Source of the DNA: Acidobacteriota bacterium | GTDB taxonomy: Bacteria > Acidobacteriota > Terriglobia > Acidiferrales > UBA7541 | Assembly: GCA_003224075.1 (NCBI GenBank) | Contig: QHYF01000004.1 | Span: 1 to 13,839 of the forward strand | DNA length: 13,839 nt | Direction: 5' to 3' | Shown here: one piece after another, positions 1-8,100 of the stretch | Numbering within the stretch: position 1 is the first letter of the stretch | Layout of the letters: every line of letters starts with the position of its first letter | Made by a program: the position numbers and the translations under genes | Notes under the pieces: model-generated | Told to the model about the DNA's origin: nothing | The model's input: only the letters and a program-made list of their open reading frames with translations | Databases searched by the model: none

Positions 1-288
1 CGGCGCCTGATAGAAAAGTTCAATCGCGTGGGCGAAAGCGAGATAAGGATTCGGCGTGCGCAGGGCGGCAACAGGCGGAAGATCGGGATAGCGCGCCACC
101 TTGATGCCTTCCTCGACCAGAACCGCGGAGGCAAGCGTGGAATGGAGTAACGGAAAGTAGCGGCGATTCGAGAGAAACGTTATCTGCCCCGCCTCGGCGT
201 AATCGATCCCGGCCACCCCGCGAATCTCAACGTCCGGCGCTCCTTCCAGGCGGCATTCCAATTTTTGCGCAACTTCAGAAAGTTTCAT
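1..288 (-). CDS. lpxD: LpxD, UDP-3-O-acylglucosamine N-acyltransferase, N-terminal part (cut by window edge)
   Basis: My reverse-strand translation gives 96 residues from an ATG at 286-288, open to the window edge. It begins MKLSEVAQKL and continues with a VEIRGVAGI-type strand, ITFLSNRRY and TPNPYLAFAHAIELFY. This is the order of the LpxD N-terminal uridine-binding domain, with the usual N-P-Y-x-x-F segment near residue 80. LpxD adds the N-linked hydroxyacyl chain to UDP-3-O-acyl-glucosamine in the cytoplasm, the third step of lipid A synthesis. The left-handed beta-helix catalytic part lies outside the window, so the catalytic His cannot be checked. A GGAG ribosome site sits 8 bases before the start. 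The gene lies 81 bp downstream of a co-oriented unknown gene, so the two probably share the promoter near 914-942. Confidence 0.9.
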   Translation of the reverse strand, partial: MKLSEVAQKLECRLEGAPDVEIRGVAGIDYAEAGQITFLSNRRYFPLLHSTLASAVLVEEGIKVARYPDLPPVAALRTPNPYLAFAHAIELFYQAP

Positions 289-369
289 GGAGAGGACTCC
301 TCAACAATTTGTGGGGCTGCTTGCGAGTCTTGCACAAGCCAAAGAGAGAAGTACAGACGGTCCGTAAGC

Positions 370-891
370 TTACTCGTTGAAAAGCCGGGGCTGAGCGGCT
401 GCAGCAGCGGCGGCGGGCCTGCGGCGCGCAATGCCCACGACTCCTAGAACCGTTAGTTCAGAGAGTGCGGTCCGGGGAACAAAGATGTGATCGGTGGCGG
501 AATTCAGGTCGGGCGGAGTAATCTGCACTCCATTGTCTAGCAGAGAGAGCAGGTCATTAGGCACTACGCCTTCAAGTGTGTCGCCGTCCGGGAAGCGCAG
601 CCTCACCCAAAGTCCATCTAGCTTGGGCCGGCTCAGGAACACTTTGCGCTCGGGTTCGAAGTCGTCCGAAAACTCGCGCACAAAATAGACGGATCGCACT
701 CGCGCCAGTGGCACCGCGACATGCTCGCCGTCAGGCGTGAGCAAGTCGATGGGGTCGCATTGGCCAAGATGCCCGGGGTTCAGATACCCGCGCACAGGCT
801 TCTTGTCTGCGAGCACAACGATGACCTTCTTGTGCGTCGAGGCTGGGGCTCTGGTTTTCAAATTCAGCGGTTCCCGGTCCCGAATGGTCAA
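370..891 (-). CDS. Hypothetical protein with two tandem beta-rich repeats
   Basis: A 173-residue protein that I cannot assign. Two similar halves are visible. About residues 22-72 (VIVVLADKKPVRGYL, then DLLTPDGEHVAVPLARVRSVYFV) match about residues 94-151 (LWVRLRFPDGDTLEGVV, then VQITPPDL, then IFVPRTALSELTVLGV). Each half is a strand pair, a Gly-containing turn, two more strands and a hydrophobic end, which suggests duplication of a small beta-barrel-like unit. There is no signal peptide, membrane segment or conserved catalytic motif. The C-terminus is an Arg/Ala-rich linker. The only in-frame start before an upstream stop is TTG at 889-891 (ATT at 892-894 would be the sole alternative), with no clear ribosome site, so the start is uncertain; a TTG at codon 11 is also possible. 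It lies upstream of lpxD in the same orientation, but that alone does not give a function. Confidence 0.7.
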   Translation of the reverse strand: MTIRDREPLNLKTRAPASTHKKVIVVLADKKPVRGYLNPGHLGQCDPIDLLTPDGEHVAVPLARVRSVYFVREFSDDFEPERKVFLSRPKLDGLWVRLRFPDGDTLEGVVPNDLLSLLDNGVQITPPDLNSATDHIFVPRTALSELTVLGVVGIARRRPAAAAAAAQPRLFNE

Positions 892-893
892 AA

Positions 894-909
894 TTTGCCA
901 ATTGGCAAA
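894..909. promoter_or_regulatory. Perfect 16-bp palindrome, candidate operator
   Basis: TTTGCCAATTGGCAAA is its own reverse complement over all 16 bases. On the plus strand it covers the -35-like TTGCCA of the murJ side. On the minus strand it falls at the predicted transcription start and early leader of the unknown gene/lpxD transcript. A dimeric repressor bound here could affect both directions. No regulator is encoded in the window, so this is inference from position and symmetry. Confidence 0.45.
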
Positions 910-923
910 ATGTATGTTATGTT
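895..923 (+). promoter_or_regulatory. Predicted divergent promoter for murJ-xerD
   Basis: TTGCCA (895-900, 5 of 6 to TTGACA) is followed by a 17-base spacer and TATGTT (918-923, 4 of 6 to TATAAT). A start near 930 would give a leader of roughly 57 bases before the murJ TTG codon. It overlaps the minus-strand promoter, so polymerase could probably occupy only one direction at a time. Confidence 0.35.
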
Positions 924-942
924 AAGCGCGTTTTCCTGTCAA
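914..942 (-). promoter_or_regulatory. Predicted sigma70-type promoter for the unknown gene and lpxD
   Basis: On the minus strand a perfect TTGACA (937-942) is followed by a 17-base spacer and TAACAT (914-919), which matches 4 of 6 bases of TATAAT. Transcription would start near 907, about 16 bases before the TTG start codon. The overlapping direct repeat TAACATAACAT makes the exact -10 frame slightly ambiguous. Confidence 0.5.
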
Positions 943-986
943 CTTATTGTTTTCATTAGGGTTAGGGGCCCCCGGAGCAGCGCCCG

Positions 987-2585
987 TTGACCGATAAAAA
1001 GCATATCCTCAAATCCGCTTCGGTCATTTCCCTGGTCACTATCGTCAGCCGGGTTCTCGGCTACGTGCGTGATCAGCGCATTGCCCTCCTCCTCGGCACT
1101 ACTCCAGCCGCAGACGCCTACGTACTTGCCTACCGCATCCCAAACTTATTTCGCAGGTTGGTCGCCGAAGGGTCGATGACAGCGTCTTTCATTCCCGTTT
1201 TTACCAGCTACATGCGAGAAAAGTCGAAAGAAGACGTTTGGGCCTTTGCGAATCGACTCTTCTGGACGCTGGCCCTGGTTGCCGCTGCCATCACCGTTCT
1301 CGGGATGGTTTTCTCTCCCGCCGTCGTACATCTTTTTGCCGGCAAAAACATCGCCGGGGCGCAGGCTGTGGACCTGAACCGGATTATCTTTCCATATCTC
1401 TTTTTTGTTTCCCTGGCAGCGTTAGCCATGGGTATTTTGAATTCTTTTCATATTTTCGGGCTGCCGGCAGCGACGCCGGTATTCCTCAACCTGGCTACGA
1501 TTCTGTTCACATTCGCGATCGTGCGGAATTATTTCAAGGATTCCGCGACTTCCATTGCCGTTGGAGTTCTTGTTGGTGGCGTCCTGCAATTCTTGATTCA
1601 GGTGCCTTCCCTAGTGCAAAAGGGAATGAAGTTCAATTTCGGCATCTCCTTTTCCCACCCGGCTATTCGAGACGTGGCGCGCCTGATGATCCCGCGGCTT
1701 TTCGGGATCGGCATCGGCCAGATCAATCTCTTGATTGATACACGATTTGCCACCGCGGGCCGCATGCCGGCGGGAAGCCTCGCGGCCCTCTACGTGGCGG
1801 ACCGCGTCATGGAACTCGTTCTCGGCGGCTATGCGATTGCCGTTGCAACGGCGATTCTGCCGATGATGTCGCACCAGGCGGCTGCGAAGGATTATGACTC
1901 GCTGAAAAAAACGCTGTCGTTTTCCGTTCGGATCGTGGCCTTCATTACCATTCCGGCGGCGCTGGGCTTGATGATCCTGCGTGAGCCGATTATTCGCGTG
2001 CTCTTCCAGCACGGCCAGTTCGTGGCCGAATCAACACGTCTGACGGCTCGGGCCCTCCTCTATTACGCCATTGGATTACCGGCGCTGGCGACGGTCAAGC
2101 TGGTTGTTCCAGCCTTCTACTCCACACGCGACACGAAGACACCGGTCATTGTTGCCTCGATGTCTCTCGTCATCAACATCGTTCTCAATATCGTCTTCCT
2201 CCAAATTTTCTTTAGGCGCGTTCAGAACGGCGGCCCGGCCCTGGCAACCGCCTTGGCGACTTTTTTCGATTTCTTCGCGCTCTTTATCATTTTCCGCCTT
2301 CGCTATGGTCCGATGGGCACGATGGAAATCGTGCGCTCCTTCGCCAAGATCTCTTTGTGCGCAGGCATCATGGGCGTGGCCTGCTGGTTCGGGAATTACT
2401 ACACCGAGTTTACGATACACTCCCGGTTCCTCGTGCAGTTGATGGTTTTTACTGGGTTGATTACCGGAGCGACGGTTCTATATCTGGCCCTTGCTTGGCT
2501 CTTCCGTTGTCGTGAAATCGAAGAAGTTTATGGCATTGCCACGCGGCGCCGCGCCGGTGCCGGAAGTGATTACGTGGAGCTTTGA
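987..2585 (+). CDS. murJ: MurJ, lipid II flippase (MviN family)
   Basis: A 532-residue polytopic membrane protein, close to the usual 510-550, with many hydrophobic segments consistent with 14 helices. MurJ moves the peptidoglycan precursor lipid II across the inner membrane. The family signature is intact: SRVLGYVRD (R22 and R28, matching E. coli R18 and R24), ADAY (D43), PNLFRRLVAEGS (R56/R57 and E61) and YVADRVMEL (R273, matching R270). These line the cation-rich central cavity in known MurJ structures. The start is TTG at 987 with GGAG 9 bases upstream; an in-frame stop at 963-965 rules out a longer form. The stop overlaps the xerD start in a TGATG arrangement, so translation is probably coupled. 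It is transcribed divergently from the lpxD side, so two envelope genes share one control region. Confidence 0.95.
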   Translation: MTDKKHILKSASVISLVTIVSRVLGYVRDQRIALLLGTTPAADAYVLAYRIPNLFRRLVAEGSMTASFIPVFTSYMREKSKEDVWAFANRLFWTLALVAAAITVLGMVFSPAVVHLFAGKNIAGAQAVDLNRIIFPYLFFVSLAALAMGILNSFHIFGLPAATPVFLNLATILFTFAIVRNYFKDSATSIAVGVLVGGVLQFLIQVPSLVQKGMKFNFGISFSHPAIRDVARLMIPRLFGIGIGQINLLIDTRFATAGRMPAGSLAALYVADRVMELVLGGYAIAVATAILPMMSHQAAAKDYDSLKKTLSFSVRIVAFITIPAALGLMILREPIIRVLFQHGQFVAESTRLTARALLYYAIGLPALATVKLVVPAFYSTRDTKTPVIVASMSLVINIVLNIVFLQIFFRRVQNGGPALATALATFFDFFALFIIFRLRYGPMGTMEIVRSFAKISLCAGIMGVACWFGNYYTEFTIHSRFLVQLMVFTGLITGATVLYLALAWLFRCREIEEVYGIATRRRAGAGSDYVEL

Positions 2586-3478
2586 TGGAAATCCCGGCAA
2601 CCATTTCGTCGTTTCTGACGCACGTGAGGGTCGAGAAGGGTCTGTCTTCAAACACCGTCTCCGCCTATCGCCGTGACCTCGCAAAATTTAATGAATTCGC
2701 GCAGAAGCGCAAGCTCAGCCTGGAGGCTGTCACCCGGGACGACCTGGTGGATTTCCTCGCAGGACTTTACCGCCAGAAGTTGGAGAGCAAGACCGTGGCC
2801 CGGCATCTCGTCACGCTGCGCAACTTTTTCCGTTTCGCCCAGATCCAGGAACTCATTGCAAAGGATCCCTCGGTGAACCTGGAATCCCCGAAAATCCGCC
2901 GCTCGTTGCCGGGTTATCTGCGTCTAGAAGAGGTGGAGCGGCTGCTCGTTCAGCCCGATGCGAAAACGCCTCTCGGTTTGCGGGACCGCGCAATGCTTGA
3001 GGTTTTGTACTCTGCGGGCTTGCGCGTGTCGGAGCTCGTCGGGTTGCGGGTCACGGATCTCGATACCAAGGTTGGTTGTGTCCGCTGCATCGGCAAAGGC
3101 GATAAAGAACGAATCGTTCCGGTCGGAAAGAAGGCCCTTGGCATGGTGGAAAAGTATCTTCGCGACGCCAGGCCCAAGCTGCTCGGCAAAGCGGCAGGCA
3201 GTCCGACATTGTTCGTCAATCGCAGGGGTGGAGCGCTGAGCCGCGTCGGCGTTTGGAAGATTCTCTCCTCCTACGGGCGGCGGGCGGGATTGCGCGTGGC
3301 CCTGACGCCGCACATGCTGCGGCACAGTTTTGCCACGCATTTGCTCGAGCGGGGAGCGGACCTCAGGTCGGTGCAGCTCATGCTCGGCCACGCGGACATC
3401 TCCACGACGCAGATTTACACGCACGTTGTCGAGGAACGGTTGAAACAGATTTATAAGGCGCATCATCCGCGTGCATAA
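2585..3478 (+). CDS. xerD: XerD-type tyrosine recombinase (chromosome dimer resolution)
   Basis: A 297-residue site-specific recombinase with an N-terminal SAM-like core-binding domain (about 1-85) and a C-terminal catalytic domain. All catalytic residues are visible: R147 (GLRVSEL), K171 (GKGDKERIVPV), H243 and R246 (HMLRH), H269 (GHADIS) and the nucleophile Y278 (IYTHV). The R-to-H spacing of 96 fits E. coli XerD (148, 244) better than XerC (148, 240), which is why I name it xerD. It would act with a partner Xer protein and FtsK at dif. I chose ATG 2585, which overlaps the murJ stop, over the TTG one codon upstream; GGAG lies 5 bases before it. No dif-like site was recognised, and nothing suggests an integron or phage integrase. 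Confidence 0.92.
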   Translation: MEIPATISSFLTHVRVEKGLSSNTVSAYRRDLAKFNEFAQKRKLSLEAVTRDDLVDFLAGLYRQKLESKTVARHLVTLRNFFRFAQIQELIAKDPSVNLESPKIRRSLPGYLRLEEVERLLVQPDAKTPLGLRDRAMLEVLYSAGLRVSELVGLRVTDLDTKVGCVRCIGKGDKERIVPVGKKALGMVEKYLRDARPKLLGKAAGSPTLFVNRRGGALSRVGVWKILSSYGRRAGLRVALTPHMLRHSFATHLLERGADLRSVQLMLGHADISTTQIYTHVVEERLKQIYKAHHPRA

Positions 3479-3553
3479 CGCGGCAGTCCCGGGGATCCCA
3501 TTGCGGGTGCCTCCACGGCGGTCAGCGCGGACACCTGAAGCAGAAGGAGCGCA

Positions 3554-5071
3554 ATGCCAGACTACATGTTTTTGCTGGAAAGCCGGCTCTCGCCCGAACA
3601 GCGCGCGGCGATGATGCGCGTGCAGGAACTGTCCGCAGCGCTCGGGTGCAATGTGTACCTGACGGGCGGAACCGTCCGTGACCTCGTCACCGGGGCTTCG
3701 CTACGCGATCTGGATTTTACCGTGGAAGGCAATCCGTCGAAGATCGCACGCGAACTTGAGAAGGGCGGCGCGAAGATTCTCTCCGAAGATGAAAAACTGC
3801 GGCAGGTGGAAGTACTGTTCGCTGGCGACTGCGAAGGAAGTATCTCCGCCTCGCGAGACGACCATTATGTTCGCCCGGGAACGCGTCCGGAAATTCGCTG
3901 GTCCACGATCATGGAGGATCTCCGCCGGCGCGATTTTTCACTGAACTCCATCGCCATTTCCTTGAACCCCGCTTCCCGCGGTCTGCTCCTGGACCCAACC
4001 AATGGATTGTCCGACATCGAGCGTGCCGAAGTACGGGCGCTGACAATTCATAGCTTCACGAATCAACCGGTCCGCTTGCTGCGCGTCTTGCGCTTCGCGG
4101 CGCGGATGGGTTTCAAAATCGAGCAGCGCACGCAGGAATGGTTCGATCTGGCCATCGAGCGCGATCTTCAGCGCACCATCGAGCCGGAAGATGCCGGCAG
4201 CGAGCTTCGCGCTGTGGCGCGAGAGGAGCGGCCGTCGGTCGTGCTCAAGGCCTGGGAAGAGCACGATCTTCTCGATGCTGTCAGTCCCGTTCTCGCGAAG
4301 AAGCACCCCGATTATGAGGCAATCAGCCGCCTTATGAAGGTGCGCGAGGATCTGTTCACGGCGGGTTTCCGCCCGCGTCTTGCAACACCAATGCTGCTGG
4401 CGATTCTGGGACGTTTGAAGGACAGGGAACAAGCCAGCGTTCTCGCGAAAGCCGGGTTTCGGTCTGCGGAAGCGGATGCTGTCCTCAGTTTTGAGCAGGA
4501 AGCGCTGGAGGCGCAAAAGGAGCTTGTGGGGAGGAAGATGAATGCTCCGATCGATGCTTACCACTTCCTCGAAAAGTTCCCTCTCGAGCGAATGGCGTAT
4601 TTGATGGCGGAATCGAATAACTCCACGGCCCTTTCGAAATTTCGGGCCTACTTGAACAAGTGGCGGCCACTTCGCATCAGCCTTCCGGCTGTGGCAAACG
4701 AACTGGAAACTCTAGGCATGCCGCGCGGACCGAAATTCGACCAGATTATGGACCAAATCTTTGCAATGCAACTCACAGGCCGCGGAAAGACGCGGGAAGA
4801 GCGGGAGAAGATCCTCAGGAAGCTCAGCGGGATCAAGGAGCAGCCGAAAAAGAAAGAGAAGGAAAGAAAGCCGTCAAAGGGTGCGGACAAGGCGCATGCT
4901 GCTGCCGCAGTCGGCGCTGCCGCCAGGCAAAAACATGCCGCTGCAAAAGCTGATGCGAAACACGCCGCGAAGGGGAAATCCCTTTCTCCCAAAGCGCCTG
5001 CCAAACACGCGGCACCAATGTCTCATGGCAGGAGCAGTTCGTCAGGGAAAAAGAGTCACGGGCGCAAGTAA
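3554..5071 (+). CDS. cca: CCA tRNA nucleotidyltransferase / poly(A) polymerase family protein with basic tail
   Basis: A 505-residue class II nucleotidyltransferase. The head domain shows YLTGGTVRD (35-43), the metal-binding pair in LRDLDFTVEG (D52 and D54), RRDFSLNSIAI (125-135) and RLLRVLRFAARMGF (174-187). The C-terminal body helices end in a GMPRGPKFDQI segment. These are the marks of enzymes that add or repair the tRNA 3' CCA end, and of poly(A) polymerase I. Sequence alone does not settle which nucleotides are added; some bacteria split CC- and A-adding between two paralogues. I see no HD phosphohydrolase motif. From about residue 430 a 75-residue tail rich in Lys, Ala and His (repeats such as AKHAA) follows, not part of the family fold and probably disordered and RNA-binding. 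AAGGAG lies 4 bases before the ATG. It sits 75 bp after xerD and 88 bp before dnaE. Confidence 0.85.
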   Translation: MPDYMFLLESRLSPEQRAAMMRVQELSAALGCNVYLTGGTVRDLVTGASLRDLDFTVEGNPSKIARELEKGGAKILSEDEKLRQVEVLFAGDCEGSISASRDDHYVRPGTRPEIRWSTIMEDLRRRDFSLNSIAISLNPASRGLLLDPTNGLSDIERAEVRALTIHSFTNQPVRLLRVLRFAARMGFKIEQRTQEWFDLAIERDLQRTIEPEDAGSELRAVAREERPSVVLKAWEEHDLLDAVSPVLAKKHPDYEAISRLMKVREDLFTAGFRPRLATPMLLAILGRLKDREQASVLAKAGFRSAEADAVLSFEQEALEAQKELVGRKMNAPIDAYHFLEKFPLERMAYLMAESNNSTALSKFRAYLNKWRPLRISLPAVANELETLGMPRGPKFDQIMDQIFAMQLTGRGKTREEREKILRKLSGIKEQPKKKEKERKPSKGADKAHAAAAVGAAARQKHAAAKADAKHAAKGKSLSPKAPAKHAAPMSHGRSSSSGKKSHGRK

Positions 5072-5080
5072 CCTGCTCGC

Positions 5081-5098
5081 GTGGCGAGGAATCGCCGC
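5081..5098 (+). other. Hairpin with GGAA (GNRA-type) tetraloop downstream of cca
   Basis: GGCGA (5083-5087), loop GGAA and TCGCC (5092-5096) form a perfect 5-bp stem, extended to 7 by a G-U and a G-C pair. No U-tract follows, so it is not a standard intrinsic terminator. It could stabilise the 3' end of the cca message or be chance. Confidence 0.3.
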
Positions 5099-5129
5099 CT
5101 GTGGGAAAAGTCACAATGCGTAATGCAAT

Positions 5130-5151
5130 TCTCTCGAGAGAGTCTTAGAAT
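5130..5151 (+). promoter_or_regulatory. Possible dnaE promoter (-10 TAGAAT) with adjacent 12-bp palindrome
   Basis: TAGAAT at 5146-5151 matches TATAAT at 5 of 6 positions and ends 8 bases before the dnaE ATG. Transcription from it would give an almost leaderless mRNA. Just upstream, TCTCTCGAGAGA (5130-5141) is a perfect palindrome in what would be the -35/-10 spacer. The -35 region is poor (ATGCAA), which lowers confidence. Confidence 0.25.
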
Positions 5152-5159
5152 CGAGTTCC

Positions 5160-8100
5160 ATGGGGCAACCCCAGTTCGTTCACCTTCACGTTCACACCGA
5201 TTACAGCCTGCTCGATGGGGCCTGCGAAACGTCCGAGCTTTTGGATGAAGCATCACGCCAGAAAATGCCGGCCGTGGCCATTACAGACCACGGAAACCTC
5301 TTTGCGGCTGCGAATTTCTTCCATGAGGCCAGCAAGCGGGACGTCAAGCCCATCATCGGCTGCGAGGTTTACGTGGCGAAAGGCAGCCGGCATGACCGGG
5401 GCGAAAAAACGAACGGCGGCAACGGACAGGAGCGTGGCGAGACCGAACCGGGAATGCGTGGTACGAATCATCTGGTGCTCCTCTGCGAGTCGCTTGAGGG
5501 CTATCACAATCTGATCAAGCTTGTTTCCGCCGGTTTCCTTGAAGGTTTTTACTACAAACCCCGCATCGATTACGATCTGCTCTCGAAACACAGCAAGGGC
5601 CTGATCGCTCTGTCCGCATGTCTGCGGGGCGCCGTCACCGAAGCGGTGGTGGAGCAGAAATATGATCAGGCCCGCGAGAATGCTTACCGGATGCGCGACG
5701 TTTTCGGCAAAGCGAATTTCTTTCTCGAAATTCAAGACCAGGGACTGGAAATAGAGAAAGACGTGAACCGGGAACTGGTCCGCCTATCGAAAGAGACCGG
5801 TATCCCCCTCGTCGCCACCAACGATTGCCATTACCTGCATCACGAAGACGCGCACGCTCAGGAAGTGCTGCTGTGCATCCAGACCGGCAAGACCATGGGT
5901 GACGCCAATCGCATGAAGTTCGCGACGGATCAATTTTATTTTAAGACGGCGGCGGAGATGGCGCAGGTTTTCGGCGAGCTTCCGGATGTGTTGAGCCGTA
6001 CCGTTGATATCGCTTCGCGTTGCAATGTGAAGATCGGGCGCATCCCGAATCCTTTCCCGGAGTTCAAAGTTCCCGAAGGGCATACCTCCGCGAGCTATTT
6101 CGAAAAAGTCGTGCGCGAAGGTTTTGCCGCTCGCGTGCCATACCTGGAGCGTCTGGCGCAACAGGGATTGCTGCGGAATCCGCTGGCGGAGTACGAGCGC
6201 CGGCTGACTGCAGAGATCGAAATGATCAAGAAGATGCGCTATGAGGGCTACTTTTTGATCGTCTGGGATTTCATCCACTACGCGCGCGCGCAGAATGTTC
6301 CCGTTGGACCGGGGCGAGGCTCTGCGGCGGGCAGTCTGGTGAGCTACGCGCTGCGCATCACGGACGTCGATCCCTTGCAATACAACTTGCTCTTCGAACG
6401 CTTCCTGAACCCTGAACGCGTTTCGATGCCCGATATCGACATCGACTTCTGCATGCGGCGGCGCGGCGAAGTGATTGAATACGTGACGCAGAAGTACGGC
6501 AGAGAGAACGTGGCGCAGATCATTACGTTCGGAACAATGGCGGCGAAGGCGGCGGTGAAGGACGTGGGCCGCGCTCTGGATATTCCCTACGGGGAAGTGG
6601 ATCGCCTAGCGAAGTTGATCCCGAACACGCTGGGGATTGAACTTAAGGAGGCGCTGGAAGAAGCGCCGCAGCTGAAATCGGCCATCAACAGTGATGAAAG
6701 GTTGAAGGATTTGATGTCCGTGGCGCTGCGGCTCGAAGGATTGTCGCGCCACGCCTCCACGCATGCGGCTGGCGTGGTGATTTCGCCGAGGCCGCTGACG
6801 GACGTCGTCCCCGTGTACAAGACGAATCGGGATGAAATCACCACGCAATATGACATGAATGCGTTGGAGCGCGTCGGGCTGCTGAAAATGGATTTTCTCG
6901 GCCTCACGACCCTCACGGTGCTTCACGATACCGTCCGCATGATCGAACAGAACCGCGGCGTGAAAACTGATATCGACAATCTTACGCTCGATGACGCAGA
7001 GACTTATAAACTCTTCGCCCGCGCCGAAACGACCGCCATCTTCCAGTTCGAGTCCCACGGCATGCGCGACATTCTCCGCCGTTACCAGCCCACGCGCATC
7101 GAAGACCTCACCGCGCTGAACGCTTTGTACCGGCCTGGTCCCATCCAGGGCGGCATGATCGACGACTTCATAAACCGGAAGCAAGGCAAAACCAAGGTCA
7201 GCTACGAACTTCCTCAGTTGAAGGACATTCTCGAGGAAACCTACGGCGTCATCCTGTATCAGGAACAGGTCATGCAGATCGCCAATTGCCTGGCAAGTTT
7301 TTCGCTTGGCGAGGCGGACATTCTTCGCCGCGCGATGGGCAAGAAAAAGAAAGAGGAGATGGCCGCGCAGCGCGCAAAGTTCATGGCGGGATGCGCTGCC
7401 AACAAGATTCCGGAGAAGAAGGCGGAACGCATCTTCAATCTGATGGAAGAATTTGCCGGCTACGGCTTTAACAAATCGCACTCCTGCGCTTACGCGCTGC
7501 TCGCCTACCAGACGGCCTATCTGAAAACGCATTATCCCGTCGAATTCATGGCGGCGCTATTGACCTCGGAAGCCGGCAACACGGAAAAAGTCGTCAAGTA
7601 CATCAATGAAGCGCGCGGGATGAGTATTTCCATTTTGCCGCCGGATGTGAATGAAAGCGAACTGTACTTTACTCCGGTGGGGGAATCGATTCGCTTTGGC
7701 CTCGCGGCCATCAAGAATGTCGGCGAGAACACGGCCAAAGCGATTCTTGAATCGCGAATGAACCATGGAGAATTCAAGTCTCTCTATGATTTCTGCGAAC
7801 ACATCGAGTCGCGTTTTCTGAACAAACGCGTTTTCGAAAGTCTGATCAAGTCGGGCGCCCTGGATTCGCTTGGTCCGCGTGAATCAATGCTGGCGTCGGT
7901 TGATGAGGCCATCGGTGCGTTGCAGCGCGCTTCGCGGATTCGCGAATCCGGGCAGCACGGACTGTTTGGAACGGCCGCTGCGGCCGCGCCGACGCCTTTT
8001 GAATTGCGTGAGGCCGCGCCATGGAGCGAAGAGGAGCGTCTCGCGAGCGAATACGCGATGCTGGGCTTTTACGTCTCAGGCCATCCGCTTGCGAAATATT

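Noticed and set aside
2582..2584. TTG start for xerD one codon upstream
   Set aside because: ATG at 2585 has the usual TGATG overlap with murJ and acceptable ribosome-site spacing; the TTG adds only one residue.
2585..3478. Phage or integron integrase
   Set aside because: The length and catalytic spacing match housekeeping XerD, and no attachment sites, cassette or phage genes are nearby.
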